Shown: in pieces, positions 34,756 to 43,567 of the stretch | How positions within the stretch are numbered: position 1 is the stretch's first letter | Layout of the letters: each line of letters starts with the position of its first letter | Assembly (NCBI RefSeq): GCF_002934455.1 | Contig: NZ_PTIR01000003.1 | Span: forward strand, 248,001 to 312,000 | DNA length: 64,000 bases | DNA from: Trinickia symbiotica | GTDB lineage: Bacteria; Pseudomonadota; Gammaproteobacteria; Burkholderiales; Burkholderiaceae | Direction of reading: 5' to 3' | Position numbers and translations under genes: made by a program | Notes under the pieces: generated by a model | Told to the model about the DNA's origin: nothing | Database searches by the model: none | Seen by the model: only the letters and a program-made list of their open reading frames with translations

Positions 34756-35814
34756 ATGTTTGCATACGTGGGCTCACGTACGACCGTCGAGCGCAGCGCA
34801 CGAGGCGAAGGGATTAGCGTCTATCGAGTGCATCCCGACAGCGCACTCGAACTCGTTCAACTCGTCACCGATCTGATCAACCCGTCCTTCCTCGCACGGA
34901 GCGTCGACGGGCGCAGGCTTTACGCGGTGCACGGTGACATGGCGGACATCACCTCATTTGCGATCGATCCGCATTCTGGAAAGCTGACGTCGATGAACAC
35001 CCAGAGCACGCGGGGTAAAAACCCTGTGCATCTGGCAATTGACCCGACCGGGAAATACGTGATCGTGTCCAATCACATCGGAGCCAGCCTCGCCGTGCTG
35101 CCGATCGCGCCGGACGGCTCACTCGAGGCTGTCTCGCAACTCTTGCCACTCGAAGGGCCGATCGGTCCGCATCGAATTGAGCAGACGCAAGCCAAACCGC
35201 ACTTCAATCTGCTCGACCCCACGGGTCGCTTCGTCGTGGTGCCGGACAAGGGACTGGACCGTATCTTCGTTTTTCGGTTCGAGGGTGGAAAGCTCACGCC
35301 GACGGAACACGCGTTTATCGTCACGCGCGAAACGGCCGGCCCGCGACATGTCGCCTTTCATCCCCAAAACGCATATATGTACTGCGTCAACGAACTGGAT
35401 TCCACGGTTACCAGTTACCGATACGCAGCAGACAGCGGCGCACTTATCCCGTTGCAGATATTGTCGACGCTTCCCGATACCTATACGGGCAATAGCCGCG
35501 CGTCGGAGATAGAGGTCGCGAGAAACGGGCGTTACGTATATGCGTCGAATCGCGGGCACGACAGCATTGCGATTTTCGCGATCGACCAAGCATCCGGTCG
35601 TCTGAGCTTCGTCGATGCGGAATCGACGCGGGGACACACGCCGCGCTATATAACGAGCACGCCCGACGGCCGCGTGATGTATGCGCTCAACGAAGACAGC
35701 GACAGCATCGTTGCCTTTGCGATTGACGACACGACAGGCCGCCTCGCATACACCGGATGCACGACTAATTGCGGCAGTCCTGTGTGCATGGTGTTTTCGG
35801 GCCGAGACGGGTGA
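34756..35814 (+). CDS. lactonase, 7-bladed beta-propeller (YbhE/Pgl family)
   Basis: A 352-residue cytoplasmic propeller. Repeated blade motifs DPTGKYVIVSNH, DPTGRFVVVPDKG and ARNGRYVYASNRGHDSIAIF mark the family of 6-phosphogluconolactonase and related lactonases. The ATG at 34756 has GAGGAA about seven bases upstream. It hydrolyses a sugar lactone to the acid. Divergent from the aconitase behind operator site 7, so it is a third lactone hydrolase of the regulon, unrelated in fold to the two amidohydrolases. Its last codons (VFSGRDG) begin a duplicated segment also found at 43344. Confidence 0.86.
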   Translation: MFAYVGSRTTVERSARGEGISVYRVHPDSALELVQLVTDLINPSFLARSVDGRRLYAVHGDMADITSFAIDPHSGKLTSMNTQSTRGKNPVHLAIDPTGKYVIVSNHIGASLAVLPIAPDGSLEAVSQLLPLEGPIGPHRIEQTQAKPHFNLLDPTGRFVVVPDKGLDRIFVFRFEGGKLTPTEHAFIVTRETAGPRHVAFHPQNAYMYCVNELDSTVTSYRYAADSGALIPLQILSTLPDTYTGNSRASEIEVARNGRYVYASNRGHDSIAIFAIDQASGRLSFVDAESTRGHTPRYITSTPDGRVMYALNEDSDSIVAFAIDDTTGRLAYTGCTTNCGSPVCMVFSGRDG

Positions 35815-36175
35815 TTGCGAATGCCCGGATATGCCCTTCAGGCAACCGCGCGATGCGCCAGCGCCAAGCGTCCGATCTTCTGCCCGCTCGCTGGCGCGAG
35901 CGGCGGCCCGGCAGGCACATCGGAACGCACCTCACAGTGTGAACATTACACGTTGGCTGCCCGGTTTCAACTCCAGTTGCGTCGCCCTAATCCGTTCGGT
36001 CTGCTCAGGCGTAGCTCTCCGTGCTGCGAGGCGGGCGCACAGACCTTCGAGCTCGGCACGAACCAGCGACGATCGTGAGCCTCCCCGGCAAGCGCAAACG
36101 ATCCCCTCCGTTCAACGATTTCGTTGCTCGGGATCGAGGCTTACCTGACGGCGCTCTGGTCGTGCCACGCCCCTT
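35788..36175. repeat. mosaic of duplicated fragments downstream of the lactonase
   Basis: Three pieces are joined. 35788-35945 repeats 43344-43567, including a conserved hairpin CCGCTCGC-TGGC-GCGAGCGG (35884-35903). 35946-36057 repeats parts of the GntR gene 43568-44227 (its 3' end, then its middle near 43892-43990) with about 310 bases missing between. 36057-36174 repeats 7576-7690, the 3' end of the LivK-type gene and its downstream DNA. The matches are imperfect, so the duplications are old. The stretch 36176-36342 that follows holds nothing I recognise. Confidence 0.75.
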
Positions 36176-36342
36176 CCCTCGCAACTCGTCAAGCCTACTT
36201 CTGTTGCGCCTTCGTACACGACAACCTTCGCCAGGAATGCTTACGGACGCTTGCGACGCTATGGGAGCAACGCGATCAGTGGAGTTTCTCTGTATGCGAG
36301 CTGTCGGCGCGTGGGCGCGCGCCGAGGATTGTGCAGACGTCT

Positions 36343-37929
36343 TCAGTAACCGATCGCCAGTCCGTCACGACGGGGATCGGTACCGCCGAACAATGCACCG
36401 GCTGCCCGGTCAATCCAGATGGCGTGGCAGGTCCCGAGCGGGTTCTCCGCAGTGACGACAGGGTGACCAAGTTCGCGTAGTGCCGTTACCACCTGCTGCG
36501 GCACCGTGCGCTCCACTTCGAACGAGTTACCACGCGCGAACATTCTCGGATGATCGATCGCCTCTTGAACCGACATTCCGTAGTCGAGCGCATTCGACAA
36601 TACCTGCAGCTGGCCCGCAGGCTGGAAATGCCCCCCGGTCACCCCAAAGGACATCACGGCTTCATCGTCCTTGGTGATCAATGCGGGAATGATTGTATGC
36701 AGAGGCCGCTTGCGACCCGCCAGTTCATTCGGATGTCCTTGCTCCAGCACAAAACCACATCCGCGGTTGTGAAGAAGCACACCCGAGCGCGGTGCTACCA
36801 GTCCGCTGCCAAAGTCGTCGAAGATCGAGTTGATGAGCGAGACGACGATGCCATCCTTGTCGACTACAGTTACGTAGACCGTATCCCGATGCTCGGGCGC
36901 ACCGAAAGGCGTGAGGTCGGCAAGACGCTTTTGCATCGAGACCTTCGATGCCAGTTCCCGCACGTGGGACGATGATGTCAACCGGTCCCAATCAAACTCG
37001 GACGAAGACGGGTCGCACAGATATGCGTCGCGTTGGGTATAGGCAATCCGCGATATTTCGCCCTGCAGGTGGAATCGCTCCGCGCTCAGTGGAGCAAACC
37101 GGGCAACATCGAACGTTTCGAGCATTCCTGCGATCTGCAGAGCGATAATGCCCTGACCGCTAGGCGGACATTCCCAAAGACGATGGCCCCGATAGTCGCA
37201 GGAGACAGGCTGAACATACTCGGCCTTGAATTCGGCAAAGTCTTCCATCGTGTGACTGCCGCCCAGCCGCCGCAAGAATCCCACGATATCCTCGGCGATC
37301 CATCCGCGGTAGAAAGCCGCGGCGCCTTTCCTGGAAATCTCGCGGAGCGTTTCGGCAAGGGCCTTGTTCGTCTGCCGAGCACCCGCAGCCGGGGCAGCGC
37401 CCCGGTTGAGGAAAAGTTCCGCCGCCTCAGGCGTAGCCGACATCTTGGCCGTTTGCCGCCCCCAGTCCCTCGCCAGGCGTTCGGTCACCGCATACCCATC
37501 TTCGGCCGCCTTGATAGCCGGCGCCAGCAGCGTATCGAATGGTAACGCGCCGAACTCGGCAGCAAGCCTTTCCCAGGCTGAGAGCGCGCCAGGGACCGTC
37601 ACCGCATCGGCAGAAGCCGGATTGATTGCCGTTTTCCCCGTCTCACGCAACCGTTCAACATTGACGGCCTTCGGCGCCCAGCCAGCACCATCGAGCGCTA
37701 CGGGCGCATGCCCCGGCCTCTTTAGCAGCACGAAGCAATCGCCCCCGATACCGGTTTGGGTCGGCTCGACCACGGCGAGCATCGCGGCGATCGCAACGGC
37801 CGCGTCAATCGCGTTGCCGCCCGAGCGAAGTACATCAAGGCCGACAAGTGCGGCTGCGGGGTTGGAGGTCGCAACCATCCCTGAATGACCGACAGCCACC
37901 GATCTGCCGGGTACTTGAAAATCACGCAT
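36343..37929 (-). CDS. ggt: gamma-glutamyltransferase family protein
   Basis: A 528-residue Ntn-hydrolase precursor. The autoprocessing nucleophile is Thr350 in EHRDTVYVTVVD, which would become the N-terminus of the small subunit; the substrate segment GSGLVAPRSGVLLHNRG and the FGVTGGHFQPAGQ glycine loop are present. It cleaves gamma-glutamyl amides or transfers the glutamyl group. There is no signal peptide at the ATG (37929), so unlike classical GGT it is probably cytoplasmic. The next gene upstream is an amino-acid permease, 71 bases away; together they suggest uptake and opening of gamma-glutamyl compounds. Confidence 0.87.
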   Translation of the reverse strand: MRDFQVPGRSVAVGHSGMVATSNPAAALVGLDVLRSGGNAIDAAVAIAAMLAVVEPTQTGIGGDCFVLLKRPGHAPVALDGAGWAPKAVNVERLRETGKTAINPASADAVTVPGALSAWERLAAEFGALPFDTLLAPAIKAAEDGYAVTERLARDWGRQTAKMSATPEAAELFLNRGAAPAAGARQTNKALAETLREISRKGAAAFYRGWIAEDIVGFLRRLGGSHTMEDFAEFKAEYVQPVSCDYRGHRLWECPPSGQGIIALQIAGMLETFDVARFAPLSAERFHLQGEISRIAYTQRDAYLCDPSSSEFDWDRLTSSSHVRELASKVSMQKRLADLTPFGAPEHRDTVYVTVVDKDGIVVSLINSIFDDFGSGLVAPRSGVLLHNRGCGFVLEQGHPNELAGRKRPLHTIIPALITKDDEAVMSFGVTGGHFQPAGQLQVLSNALDYGMSVQEAIDHPRMFARGNSFEVERTVPQQVVTALRELGHPVVTAENPLGTCHAIWIDRAAGALFGGTDPRRDGLAIGY

Positions 37930-38000
37930 TGCTATTGTTCCAGTCAAATTTGATGAGGAGCGGCGCCAGGCCGCTCCGAGCCTGCGAACGTCACCGGATC

Positions 38001-39299
38001 TCAGTGCCAAAACTTTCCGATGACCGCGATCACACCGCTCACAAGGCAGACGACGCCGACAGCGAACACGAGCAGGTTGCTCGGGCGACCGCCAAATTTC
38101 TTGAGCGCGTCGATCTTCGTGAACGCATACAACGGCAGGAAATAGACGATGAACACGCTAACAGGCACCAGGGCAACCGTAATCAGGTCCACGACATCCA
38201 GATTGAAAATCGCGGAGGTCGTCGTGATCAGGAAAACGAGGCCGACGATCAGGCGGGAGAAACTCGCGCTATGCAGCGTCCTTTCGGACAGCCCGAAGAG
38301 GGTTCGACCGAACGTTCGAGCACTCTCTTCCGTGGCAAGGTAATGCGCCAGAAAGGACTTGATGACCGCCGTGAAGACGATGAGTTGTGATGCGATAGAG
38401 ATGGCCGGAGTATCGAACTTTCGCGCAAGGAACGAGAGCACGGTCAGATTACTGGCTTTCACCTGTGAGAGCTCTGCAGGGGACAGCGCAAAGATGCAGC
38501 TCCACGAGAAGAACAGCATCGTAGAGACGGCCAGCAGGGTTGCCACCAACAGGATCTGCGGGACTTTGCGTACGGCTCGCGGGCCGTAGTACTTCTTCTG
38601 CGCGACGACGAAACTCGATGTGATTGAGGTAAAGCTAAAGGCGAACACGCAGAGCGGCAGGCCTTTCCATACGTTCAATGCCAGCGCGCTCACGCCACCG
38701 AAGTTCGTCGCCGTTGCCATCATGGCAGAATTCCAGTGCGGCGCGGCCATGAAACCGAAAATGATGATCGAGACGATGAACGGCGCGACGATGAAACCCA
38801 TCGCCCGGACAACCACGTTCGTACCGTAACGCACGATCAGCATCAACGCAGCCACGCAGATCGGCGCGACGGCCCAACGGGAAAGCCCGTTGTAGTGCAA
38901 CTGTGTCCGCGAAAAATCGAGGATCGTGTTCGTGATGGTGATGGTGTAAATCATCATCCCGGGAAACACGGTGGCGAAGTAGGTCGTCGTGAGAAATTTT
39001 CCCCAATTCGGCCCGAGAAATTCGATAGTCGTATCGAGTACGTTCCCTTCTCGCCCATCACGACTCGAACCGGCAAGCACATAGCGCGAGAGTGCGAGGT
39101 ACGGGAAATATGTAATCGGAAACGCCAACAGGGACAGAATGACCATCGGCCAGAATCCGTGCAAGCCCAGACTGATCGGCCAGAATAACGAGCCTCCTCC
39201 CACCGCGCATCCGTAGATGCCCAAAACCCACATCGTGTCGTGCCGGCTCCAGCCTGAGCTCTCCGGCGCGACTGCTGCGCTGTTGCTTATGATTTCCAT
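38001..39299 (-). CDS. HAAAP-family amino acid permease (SdaC/TdcC-like)
   Basis: A 432-residue integral membrane protein with about eleven hydrophobic helices. WVLGIYGCAVGGGSLFWPISLG in the first helix is typical of the hydroxy and aromatic amino acid permease family, which symports serine or threonine with protons or sodium. Start at 39299. It is followed by the gamma-glutamyltransferase on the same strand and separated from the upstream M20 peptidase by a terminator, so it has its own promoter in 39300-39708. Confidence 0.85.
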   Translation of the reverse strand: MEIISNSAAVAPESSGWSRHDTMWVLGIYGCAVGGGSLFWPISLGLHGFWPMVILSLLAFPITYFPYLALSRYVLAGSSRDGREGNVLDTTIEFLGPNWGKFLTTTYFATVFPGMMIYTITITNTILDFSRTQLHYNGLSRWAVAPICVAALMLIVRYGTNVVVRAMGFIVAPFIVSIIIFGFMAAPHWNSAMMATATNFGGVSALALNVWKGLPLCVFAFSFTSITSSFVVAQKKYYGPRAVRKVPQILLVATLLAVSTMLFFSWSCIFALSPAELSQVKASNLTVLSFLARKFDTPAISIASQLIVFTAVIKSFLAHYLATEESARTFGRTLFGLSERTLHSASFSRLIVGLVFLITTTSAIFNLDVVDLITVALVPVSVFIVYFLPLYAFTKIDALKKFGGRPSNLLVFAVGVVCLVSGVIAVIGKFWH

Positions 39300-39762
39300 G
39301 TCTCACTCCAAGTCCTGCGCTCGACGGTCAGATCCGCAAGAGCTTTATTGATCAAGTGCCCGCCCCGCGCACGAGGCGGTATTGGTTGAAATAGAGGTGG
39401 GTATGTCTCCGTTTTGGACTGTTTGTCTGCCGTCACCTGGCAGCGTCTCACTTGCGCTTGATCGCTTTCCGAAACCGGATCATCGACACGATGACCGGTA
39501 TCGCGACAGACATCTTTATGTTGAATTGGGATCTACTGGTTCAATACTAAACAGCATGGGTGCAATATCCGCGCGATTTTGGGCTCGCAAAAGAGATCGT
39601 TTCGCGATCTACATGCGGTATCCGAATCTTTGTTGCATCGCTTCCTGTGCACGGCCAACTGTCCCGCGGGCTACTCAAAATGCCCGGCTCTGCGGTGGGT
39701 CAGTCGGCAAAAAAAAGCCGGGTGTCCGCGAGAACCCCGGCTACGAAGAGCACGACTACTCC
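39300..39762. other. intergenic region between the M20 peptidase and the HAAAP permease
   Basis: About 460 bases with no gene. The end next to the peptidase is a terminator (39709-39742); the rest must hold the promoter of the permease-ggt operon. A weak inverted repeat TTGAA (39521) / TTCAA (39540) is present. A plus-strand frame runs through here but is antisense to the peptidase. Confidence 0.4.
39709..39742 (-). terminator. Rho-independent terminator of the dpaL-M20 operon
   Basis: On the minus strand AGCCGGG pairs with CCCGGCT around a 13-base loop, followed by eight T (39716-39709). It lies about 20 bases past the stop of the M20 peptidase. Confidence 0.85.
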
Positions 39763-41181
39763 TTACCTTTTACTTTCGACAATCTTGCTGCCGTCCTGGC
39801 CCAGGTCCCACCAGAGGCCTGCCATGACCGCCAGCGACTCGCGCGCGACAGAGCCGAGGAAGTGCTCGTTCGGGGCATGTTGCGAGCAGGCCGGATAGGA
39901 GTGAGGCACCCACACCGTCGGCAGCCCAAGCGTCTCCGCAAAGATAACGTTGGGCACCGTGCCGCCCAGGTTTGGAATCAATGCAGGCTTCTTGCCCGTG
40001 GACTGAGAGATCGACTTCAGCGCCCAGTCGACCCACGGGTCGTCAAGGTCGAGCCGTGTAGCTGGGACGGCAGGTTTAACGATCACCTTGACCAGGTCCT
40101 TGTAGCCGTGGCAGGCGAGATGCTCCTCGAGGTACTTCTCGGTGTTCTGCCAGTCCGTGCCGACAACAAAACGCAGCTGGCAGTGAGCGCGTGCAGTCGG
40201 AGGCACTGCGTTGACCACCGCGTCCGGATTCCCGGCCTTGAAAGCGAGGACTTCGAGTGCGTTCCAGCCGAGCACACGCTCTGCGGAGGACAGACCTGGC
40301 TGGCCCCAGGTGGGATCAATCTCCGGTGCGTTGGCATCCGTGCCCAGCTCAATATCGGCGAGCGCCTCTCGGACCGCTGGCTGAATCGGCGGCGGAAGCA
40401 GCCCTTCGACAAGAATTCTGCCGTCCCGGTCGACCAAGGTGCCGATGGCATGAGCGAGAACGACCGCGGGGTTGCGAAGGACGCCGCCCCAGTTGCCCGA
40501 GTGATGCCCGCCATCACGCAGATTCACCTCGAGGTCGAAATTCAATTCCCCGCGCGAACCAAGGAAAATCGTCGGCCGCTCGGCCGAGACACGGGGGCCA
40601 TCGGACGCAAGGAACAGATCGCCCTTCAGATATTCCTTCTCATTTGCACAGAGCTGATTCAGGCCCGGAGAATCGATTTCCTCGCCGGTTTCGAAGATGA
40701 TCTTGACGTTATAGCCGAGGTTGCCCCCGCGTGCTTCAATGACTGCCTCTAGCGCCGCAAGGTTGACCGAATGCTGGCCCTTGTTATCCGCAATGCCACG
40801 CCCATACCAGCGATTACCGTCAACGACGATCTTCCACGGCTCGAGCCCCTTGTTCCATTGGTTGTCGTAGCCTCGGACAACGTCACCATGCCCATAGGTC
40901 ACGACCGTCGGCAGATCGTCGCCCTCGTGACGGGTGGCAAGCAGCACCGGCGCGTCGATACCGGCGGGATTACTTACCAGTCTGGTTGTGAACCCGAGCC
41001 GTTCGAGCGTCGGTACCATCTCTTCATTGAGGTAGGCGTGAAGCGCGGAAGCCTGCTGCGCCTCCTGACTTTCCGTGCGAAATGCCACGCGACGGTCAAG
41101 GTCCGACAGAAACTTTCCCGAATCGTAAGTTGCTACTGCCGCGGCGATTGCTGATTCGCGATTGCCAATCTGTTTGGTCAT
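39763..41181 (-). CDS. M20 family metallopeptidase (dipeptidase type)
   Basis: A 472-residue dizinc hydrolase. Ligand positions are visible: VVTYGHGDVV (His), YGRGIADNKGQ (bridging Asp), FETGEEIDSPG (catalytic Glu pair), FLASDGPR (Asp) and HAPNEHFL (C-terminal His). Longer than the amidohydrolase at 5647 and of the ArgE/DapE/CPG2 dipeptidase branch. It follows diaminopropionate ammonia-lyase copy 2 by 72 bases, an arrangement like E. coli ygeX-ygeY. It probably releases 2,3-diaminopropionate or another amino acid from a conjugate for the lyase. Confidence 0.88.
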   Translation of the reverse strand: MTKQIGNRESAIAAAVATYDSGKFLSDLDRRVAFRTESQEAQQASALHAYLNEEMVPTLERLGFTTRLVSNPAGIDAPVLLATRHEGDDLPTVVTYGHGDVVRGYDNQWNKGLEPWKIVVDGNRWYGRGIADNKGQHSVNLAALEAVIEARGGNLGYNVKIIFETGEEIDSPGLNQLCANEKEYLKGDLFLASDGPRVSAERPTIFLGSRGELNFDLEVNLRDGGHHSGNWGGVLRNPAVVLAHAIGTLVDRDGRILVEGLLPPPIQPAVREALADIELGTDANAPEIDPTWGQPGLSSAERVLGWNALEVLAFKAGNPDAVVNAVPPTARAHCQLRFVVGTDWQNTEKYLEEHLACHGYKDLVKVIVKPAVPATRLDLDDPWVDWALKSISQSTGKKPALIPNLGGTVPNVIFAETLGLPTVWVPHSYPACSQHAPNEHFLGSVARESLAVMAGLWWDLGQDGSKIVESKR

Positions 41182-41253
41182 TGTGATTCTCCCTTGCTCG
41201 TTAATCCTTCGCTCCCTGTATGCCTTGCGCGCACGAGGAGCGCTTTTCCCTGA

Positions 41254-42486
41254 TCAAGCCGCCTTCGGATTCGGCCAAGCGCGTTGACGCTTCAATATGT
41301 CTTCGGCGCTCTCACCGACCAGATCCTTATAGACCTGCGGCGCCGTCGCCCCTTCCGTACTGATCAGCAAAACGCACGAATTGCTGTTGAGACCGACCGC
41401 TTTCCAGGCATCGGCGTTTGCATCGAGTACCTCTAGGCCGGCAAGGCCCGCGGCGCCTGATTCTCCAGAGATCACCGGGATATCCTTTACGTCACCGCTT
41501 GCCAGCACCTTCATCGCGGCGACCGCGTCGTCATCCGAAATCGTCATGAAGTAGTCAGCGCCCTTCACAAGAAAACGCCATGCGAGAGGCGACGTCTCTC
41601 CGCAAGCCAGGCCCGCCATTACCGAGTCAACGGAACCGGTGGCTTTCGCAGCCTCACCAGTGATGGCGCTCTGATACAGACAGTCGGCCTGCTTGGGTTC
41701 GACGACCACTACGGTTGGGCGGTTCTCACCGAACACCTCCCAGAGGTAGCTCAAAATGCCTGCGGCGAGACCGCCAACGCCACCTTGGAGGAAGACATGC
41801 GTGAAAGGCGATTTGCCATCGCCCTTGCCGCCGTATGCCTCAACAATTTCGGCTGCCACAGTGCCGTATCCCTGCATCACGTCGCGCGGAATGGCCTCGT
41901 ACCCTTCATAGGAGGTGTCCGAGACGACCTGCCAGCCATTGACCTTCGCCAGACGTGCAGCCTCTTCCACAGACTCGTCGTAGTTGCCGGTGATACGCAC
42001 GATCTCTGCACCATATGCGGCAATAGCTTCCTCGCGCTCGACGCTGACATTGGCGTGAAGGACGATCACGCACTTGCAGCCGATGCTTCGAGCTGCTGCC
42101 GCGAGCCCTTTTCCATGATTGCCGTCGGTCGCGCTGATCACCGTAAAGTCGCGAAGGCGATCCTTGTATGCGCCTTTGAACATCGACACTGGATCCATTC
42201 CCGCATCGGGAAAAAGGCGAAGAATCAATCGGACCAGTGCGATCGGCGCACCGAGGGCCTTGAAGCTGCCGAGTTCCGAGCGAACCGACTCGTCCTTGAC
42301 GAGGACTTCGGCCACGCCCAGCCTGCGCGCGATGCCAGGAAGGCTGTACAGCGGCGTTGCACCTTCAGCAATACCGTCCCATGCGGAAATCCACCGCCGG
42401 CTTTCTTCCGCCTTCTCGACGGATAGAATCTCTTTCAGTTCGACGGGATAGGACGACCGGACCGCGCGACGGTTGGCGACAAACAT
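41254..42486 (-). CDS. dpaL: diaminopropionate ammonia-lyase, copy 2
   Basis: A 410-residue PLP enzyme clearly paralogous to 9020-10258: GSFKALGAPIALVR holds the PLP lysine, ISATDGNHGKGLAAAA and FLQGGVGGLAAGI follow, and GLACGETSPLAW is shared. ATG at 42486 with GGAG five bases upstream; the frame extends to 42528 without family similarity. First gene of the operon with the M20 peptidase. The region upstream (42487-42660) is also the 5' side of the ABC-operon remnant. Confidence 0.9.
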   Translation of the reverse strand: MFVANRRAVRSSYPVELKEILSVEKAEESRRWISAWDGIAEGATPLYSLPGIARRLGVAEVLVKDESVRSELGSFKALGAPIALVRLILRLFPDAGMDPVSMFKGAYKDRLRDFTVISATDGNHGKGLAAAARSIGCKCVIVLHANVSVEREEAIAAYGAEIVRITGNYDESVEEAARLAKVNGWQVVSDTSYEGYEAIPRDVMQGYGTVAAEIVEAYGGKGDGKSPFTHVFLQGGVGGLAAGILSYLWEVFGENRPTVVVVEPKQADCLYQSAITGEAAKATGSVDSVMAGLACGETSPLAWRFLVKGADYFMTISDDDAVAAMKVLASGDVKDIPVISGESGAAGLAGLEVLDANADAWKAVGLNSNSCVLLISTEGATAPQVYKDLVGESAEDILKRQRAWPNPKAA

Positions 42487-42660
42487 GGGAACTCCGAGAA
42501 ACAGGTTATTGGGTAAATGAGACGACAATACCGCTCAGGTGGAGAAATGTTACGGCCGCCCCCCCTGACTTTTTGACCATATTCGCGGCCCTCGATGCAA
42601 CTTTGTCTCGACTTTATCGCCGTTATCGAAAGTCGTTCGCATAACCAGACTAAACGAGTG

Positions 42661-43376
42661 ATGCTGAAGGTCGCGGCCTTCGCAGCGGCCACCGCTATCG
42701 GGATTTCGAGGAATGCGGCCCAGGCAGAGCCTGCCCAGCCCGCAACGGCGGGTGCCGCCGCGACTAGGAATACCCTTAACGCCATCAAGGCTCGCGGGTA
42801 ACTCATCTGCGGCGTCGCGGGCGACCGTGCAGGATTCAGTCTGCTGGACGCGAAGGCTGTATGGAGGGACTTGGCGCCGATCTGTGTCGTGCAGTCTCCG
42901 CTGCCATATTCGGTGTGCCCGACAAGGTCCGATTCGTGTCGCTCACGAGCCTGACGCGCTTTACGGCGCCGCAGCCTGGCGAAGTCGATATCGCGGCACG
43001 TTTTACGACGTGGACCCTGCCCCGTGAGTCCAGCAGCAACGCGTCGCCATTGCTCGGGCACTGTACATGAAGTACAAGGTCATGCTTTTTGACGAGCCGA
43101 CGTCTGCTTTGGATCCAGAGATGGTTAAGGAAGTACTAGACACGATGATCGCTCTCGCCCGGGACGGAATGACGATGCTGCGCGTCACGCATGAAATGGA
43201 ATTCGCACGACAGGTCGCTGACCGCGTCGTATTCATGGATAAAGGGCAAGTCGTTGAATCGGGGAACCCCGCTGCGATGTTCGGCTCTCCCCGTTCGGGG
43301 CGACTTCAGAAGCTCCCCTCGGCCAGATACTGTACGAACAACAAGGGGATGGTGTTTTCCGGCCGAGACGGGTGAT
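42661..43376 (+). pseudogene. remnant of a general L-amino acid ABC operon (aapJ-aapP deletion fusion)
   Basis: Starts as a binding protein with signal peptide (MLKVAAFAAATAIGIS to NAAQA) and the AapJ-like NTLNAIKARG. An in-frame TAA at 42799-42801 interrupts it; coding similarity goes on (LICGVAGDRAGFS), shifts frame near 42863 (GLGADLCRAVSAAIFG, then DKVRFVSLTSLTRFTA) and stops at about 43030 after TTWTL. There the sequence jumps to the second half of an AapP-like ATPase: QQQRVAIARAL, Walker B VMLFDEPTSALDPE, VTHEMEFARQVADRV. The rest of the binding protein, both permeases and Walker A are gone. The last codons run into the repeat at 43344. Confidence 0.85.
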
Positions 43377-43567
43377 TGCGAACACCTGGATATGCCCTTC
43401 GGGCAACCGCGCGTTGCACCAGCGCCAAGCGCGCGATTTTCTGCCCGCTCGCCCGCGCGAGCGGCGGATCGACAGGCGCATCATCAGTTAAGTCAAACAC
43501 CGACACAGCGTCGAGAAGATGCGCCGCCTATCCAATGTTTGATGAACGCACCTAGCAAGGTGACACA
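43344..43567. repeat. second copy of the lactonase-downstream segment
   Basis: Matches 35788-35945: the VFSGRDG codons with stop, the following stretch, and the hairpin CCGCTCGC-CCGC-GCGAGCGG (43445-43464), whose stem is identical in both copies while the loop differs. It joins the ABC remnant to the 3' end of the GntR gene. It may be a mobile or recombinogenic intergenic segment, or an old tandem duplication. Confidence 0.7.

Noticed and set aside
39382-40752. 456-residue plus-strand open frame
   Set aside because: Antisense to the M20 peptidase and across a terminator; Arg/His-rich composition typical of high-GC shadow frames.
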